DNA of 15,954 bases, taken from NCBI GenBank assembly GCA_002424525.1, contig DIKJ01000230.1:16885-32838 (forward strand). Direction: 5' to 3'. The notes beneath the pieces were generated by a model. It made no database searches. It saw nothing but the letters and a program-made list of their open reading frames with translations, and had not been told where the DNA came from. This stretch comes from Bacteroidales bacterium UBA5621 (GTDB lineage Bacteria > Bacteroidota > Bacteroidia > Bacteroidales > VadinHA17). The position numbers and the translations under genes were made by a program. Below, piece after piece: positions 15,011-15,954 of this stretch (position 1 is the first letter of the stretch; the number at the start of each line of letters is the position of its first letter).

Positions 15011-15092
15011 GGTACATATATTGGATATTGTATTTTTGGAATTGAGGGATACAATGACCGGAGGAAAGGATAAGACTAGTGATATATTGGAT
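15003..15092. repeat. Partial duplication of the element's right flank
   Basis: CAATGACCGG occurs at 15003-15012 and 15052-15061. ATATATTGGAT occurs after each, at 15016-15026 and 15082-15092. The gap between the two words is 3 bases in the first unit and 20 in the second, so this is a tandem duplication that has since gained or lost about 17 bases. The second CAATGACC could be the right end of an outer element whose left end is copy 1 at 14827. Confidence 0.55.
15031..15038 (+). promoter_or_regulatory. Possible -7 box for the adenine deaminase gene
   Basis: TATTTTTG fits TAnnTTTG and lies 59 bases before the adenine deaminase start. No TTTG is found 19-21 bases upstream, so support is weak. 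Confidence 0.25.
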
Positions 15093-15097
15093 TAACC

Positions 15098-15954
15098 ATG
15101 AATATAAGTGGCAAAATTATAGACATCCACGAAAGGAAGATATATCCAGGAACTATATGGACGGAAGGTGAATTGATTTCGAAGATTGTAAGGGAGGATA
15201 GAGGATCGGAGAGTTATATATTGCCTGGATTAATTGATTCGCACATACACATTGAAAGTTCAATGTGTACGCCTGGCGCTTTTGCCGTTGCAGCTGTTTC
15301 ACGTGGAACAACAGGTGTGGTTTCAGACCCCCATGAGATTGCAAACGTTTTGGGTATTGACGGGGTAAAATTCATGATCGGGGATGCGGAAAGAGTCCCC
15401 GTGAAGTTTTGGTTCGGCGCTCCATCCTGCGTGCCGGCAACTTCATTTGAGTCATCCGGAGCTGAAATATCTTCTCCGGGCGTTGAAGAATTACTGAAGA
15501 TGCCGGAGATAAAATATCTGGCCGAAATGATGAACTTCCCGGGAGTGATACACGGCGATCCGGAAGTACACAGAAAAATAGGGATAGCGCAAAAACTGGG
15601 AAAACCTGTTGACGGTCATGCACCGGGACTGACTGGCGAAAGCCTCCGGAAGTACGTATCGGCAGGAATATCCACCGATCATGAGTGCAGTACAATGGAA
15701 GAGGCGCTTGAAAAAATAGCCCTGGGCATGAAGATACTTATACGTGAGGGAAGCGCCGCAAGGAATCTTGAGACGCTTAAGGAACTGATCGCCACTCATC
15801 CGGGAATGGTTATGCTCTGCAGTGATGACCTTCATCCTGAAATGCTGGAGAAGAGACATATTAACAAAATTGCAGCCGGTCTGATCAGTGAAGGGTATAA
15901 TATCTATGACGTTCTCAGAAGCTGTACCCTGAACCCGTCAAAACACTATGGCCT
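15098..15954 (+). CDS. ade: Adenine deaminase, 5' part (runs off the window)
   Basis: Adenine deaminase (AdeC type, amidohydrolase superfamily) converts adenine to hypoxanthine and ammonia in purine salvage. The window holds the first 285 codons of what is normally a protein of about 550 residues. Metal-centre motifs are present in order: GLIDSHIHIESSM (44-56, with H49 and H51), DPHEIANVLG (77-86), the VIHGD segment (150-154), GHAPGLTG (173-180), STDHE (192-196) and CSDDLHPEML (241-250). The start is the first ATG after an in-frame TGA at 15080. No good ribosome-binding site precedes it. Codons 66-71 (AVSRGT) contain a complete parS-like site, so this gene carries a second function in its DNA. 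Confidence 0.93.
   Translation, partial: MNISGKIIDIHERKIYPGTIWTEGELISKIVREDRGSESYILPGLIDSHIHIESSMCTPGAFAVAAVSRGTTGVVSDPHEIANVLGIDGVKFMIGDAERVPVKFWFGAPSCVPATSFESSGAEISSPGVEELLKMPEIKYLAEMMNFPGVIHGDPEVHRKIGIAQKLGKPVDGHAPGLTGESLRKYVSAGISTDHECSTMEEALEKIALGMKILIREGSAARNLETLKELIATHPGMVMLCSDDLHPEMLEKRHINKIAAGLISEGYNIYDVLRSCTLNPSKHYG
15295..15310. other. parS: Second parS site, inside the adenine deaminase gene
   Basis: TGTTTCACGTGGAACA fits TGTTNCACGTGNAACA at all 14 fixed positions; the two halves differ only at the N positions. It lies 555 bp centre to centre from the first site and spans codons 66-71 of the adenine deaminase frame. parS sites inside coding sequence are known in other bacteria, for example within spo0J in Bacillus subtilis. 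Confidence 0.8.

Overview
The window looks like chromosomal DNA from a member of the Bacteroidota, probably Bacteroidales-like. The support is a DUF4292 lipoprotein gene inside a flippase / TPR lipoprotein / DUF4292 / EnvC-like cluster, a PheS with the active-site wording seen in this phylum (GRVFRNEAVSARAHC), few Shine-Dalgarno sites, and promoter boxes of the Bacteroides type (TAnnTTTG). No rRNA, tRNA, CRISPR array or transposase gene is visible. Nearly all genes are core housekeeping genes.

Layout. Bases 1-318 are AT-rich and non-coding. A tight plus-strand trio follows: nadA (quinolinate synthase), a secreted MORN-type repeat protein, and ruvB. A minus-strand block comes next: a peptidyl-prolyl isomerase lipoprotein, pheS, and an FNR-like regulator. 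The regulator converges on ruvB, and the isomerase diverges from the following block. From 6843 to 11987 four plus-strand genes overlap end to end: a polysaccharide flippase, a TPR lipoprotein, a DUF4292 lipoprotein, and an EnvC-like protein with a degenerate LytM domain. They read as one envelope-assembly operon. From 12031 to 14737 comes a second coupled group: an RsbW-like ATPase, ybeY and mnmG. The window ends inside an adenine deaminase gene.

The most notable signal lies around the end of mnmG. A perfect 16-bp palindrome, TGTTCCACGTGGAACA, starts two bases after the mnmG stop codon. A second site, TGTTTCACGTGGAACA, lies 555 bp further on, inside the adenine deaminase reading frame. Both match the ParB-binding parS consensus (TGTTNCACGTGNAACA). 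This implies an origin-proximal centromere-like region, in keeping with the frequent position of mnmG (gidA) near oriC.

Between the two parS sites is a nested, palindromic, MITE-like repeat cluster. It has two 32-bp direct copies beginning GGTCATTGC and inverted ends reading GCAATGACC, without any protein of its own. Other points of interest are heptamer repeats and two mutually exclusive hairpins upstream of pheS, an FNR-like regulator with three of the four FeS cysteines aligned, a YbeY whose third metal histidine is Asp, and a cyclophilin with a large insertion in its catalytic domain. I found no clearly new multi-gene defence or mobile system. The best candidates for undescribed biology are the parS/repeat cluster and the envelope operon.
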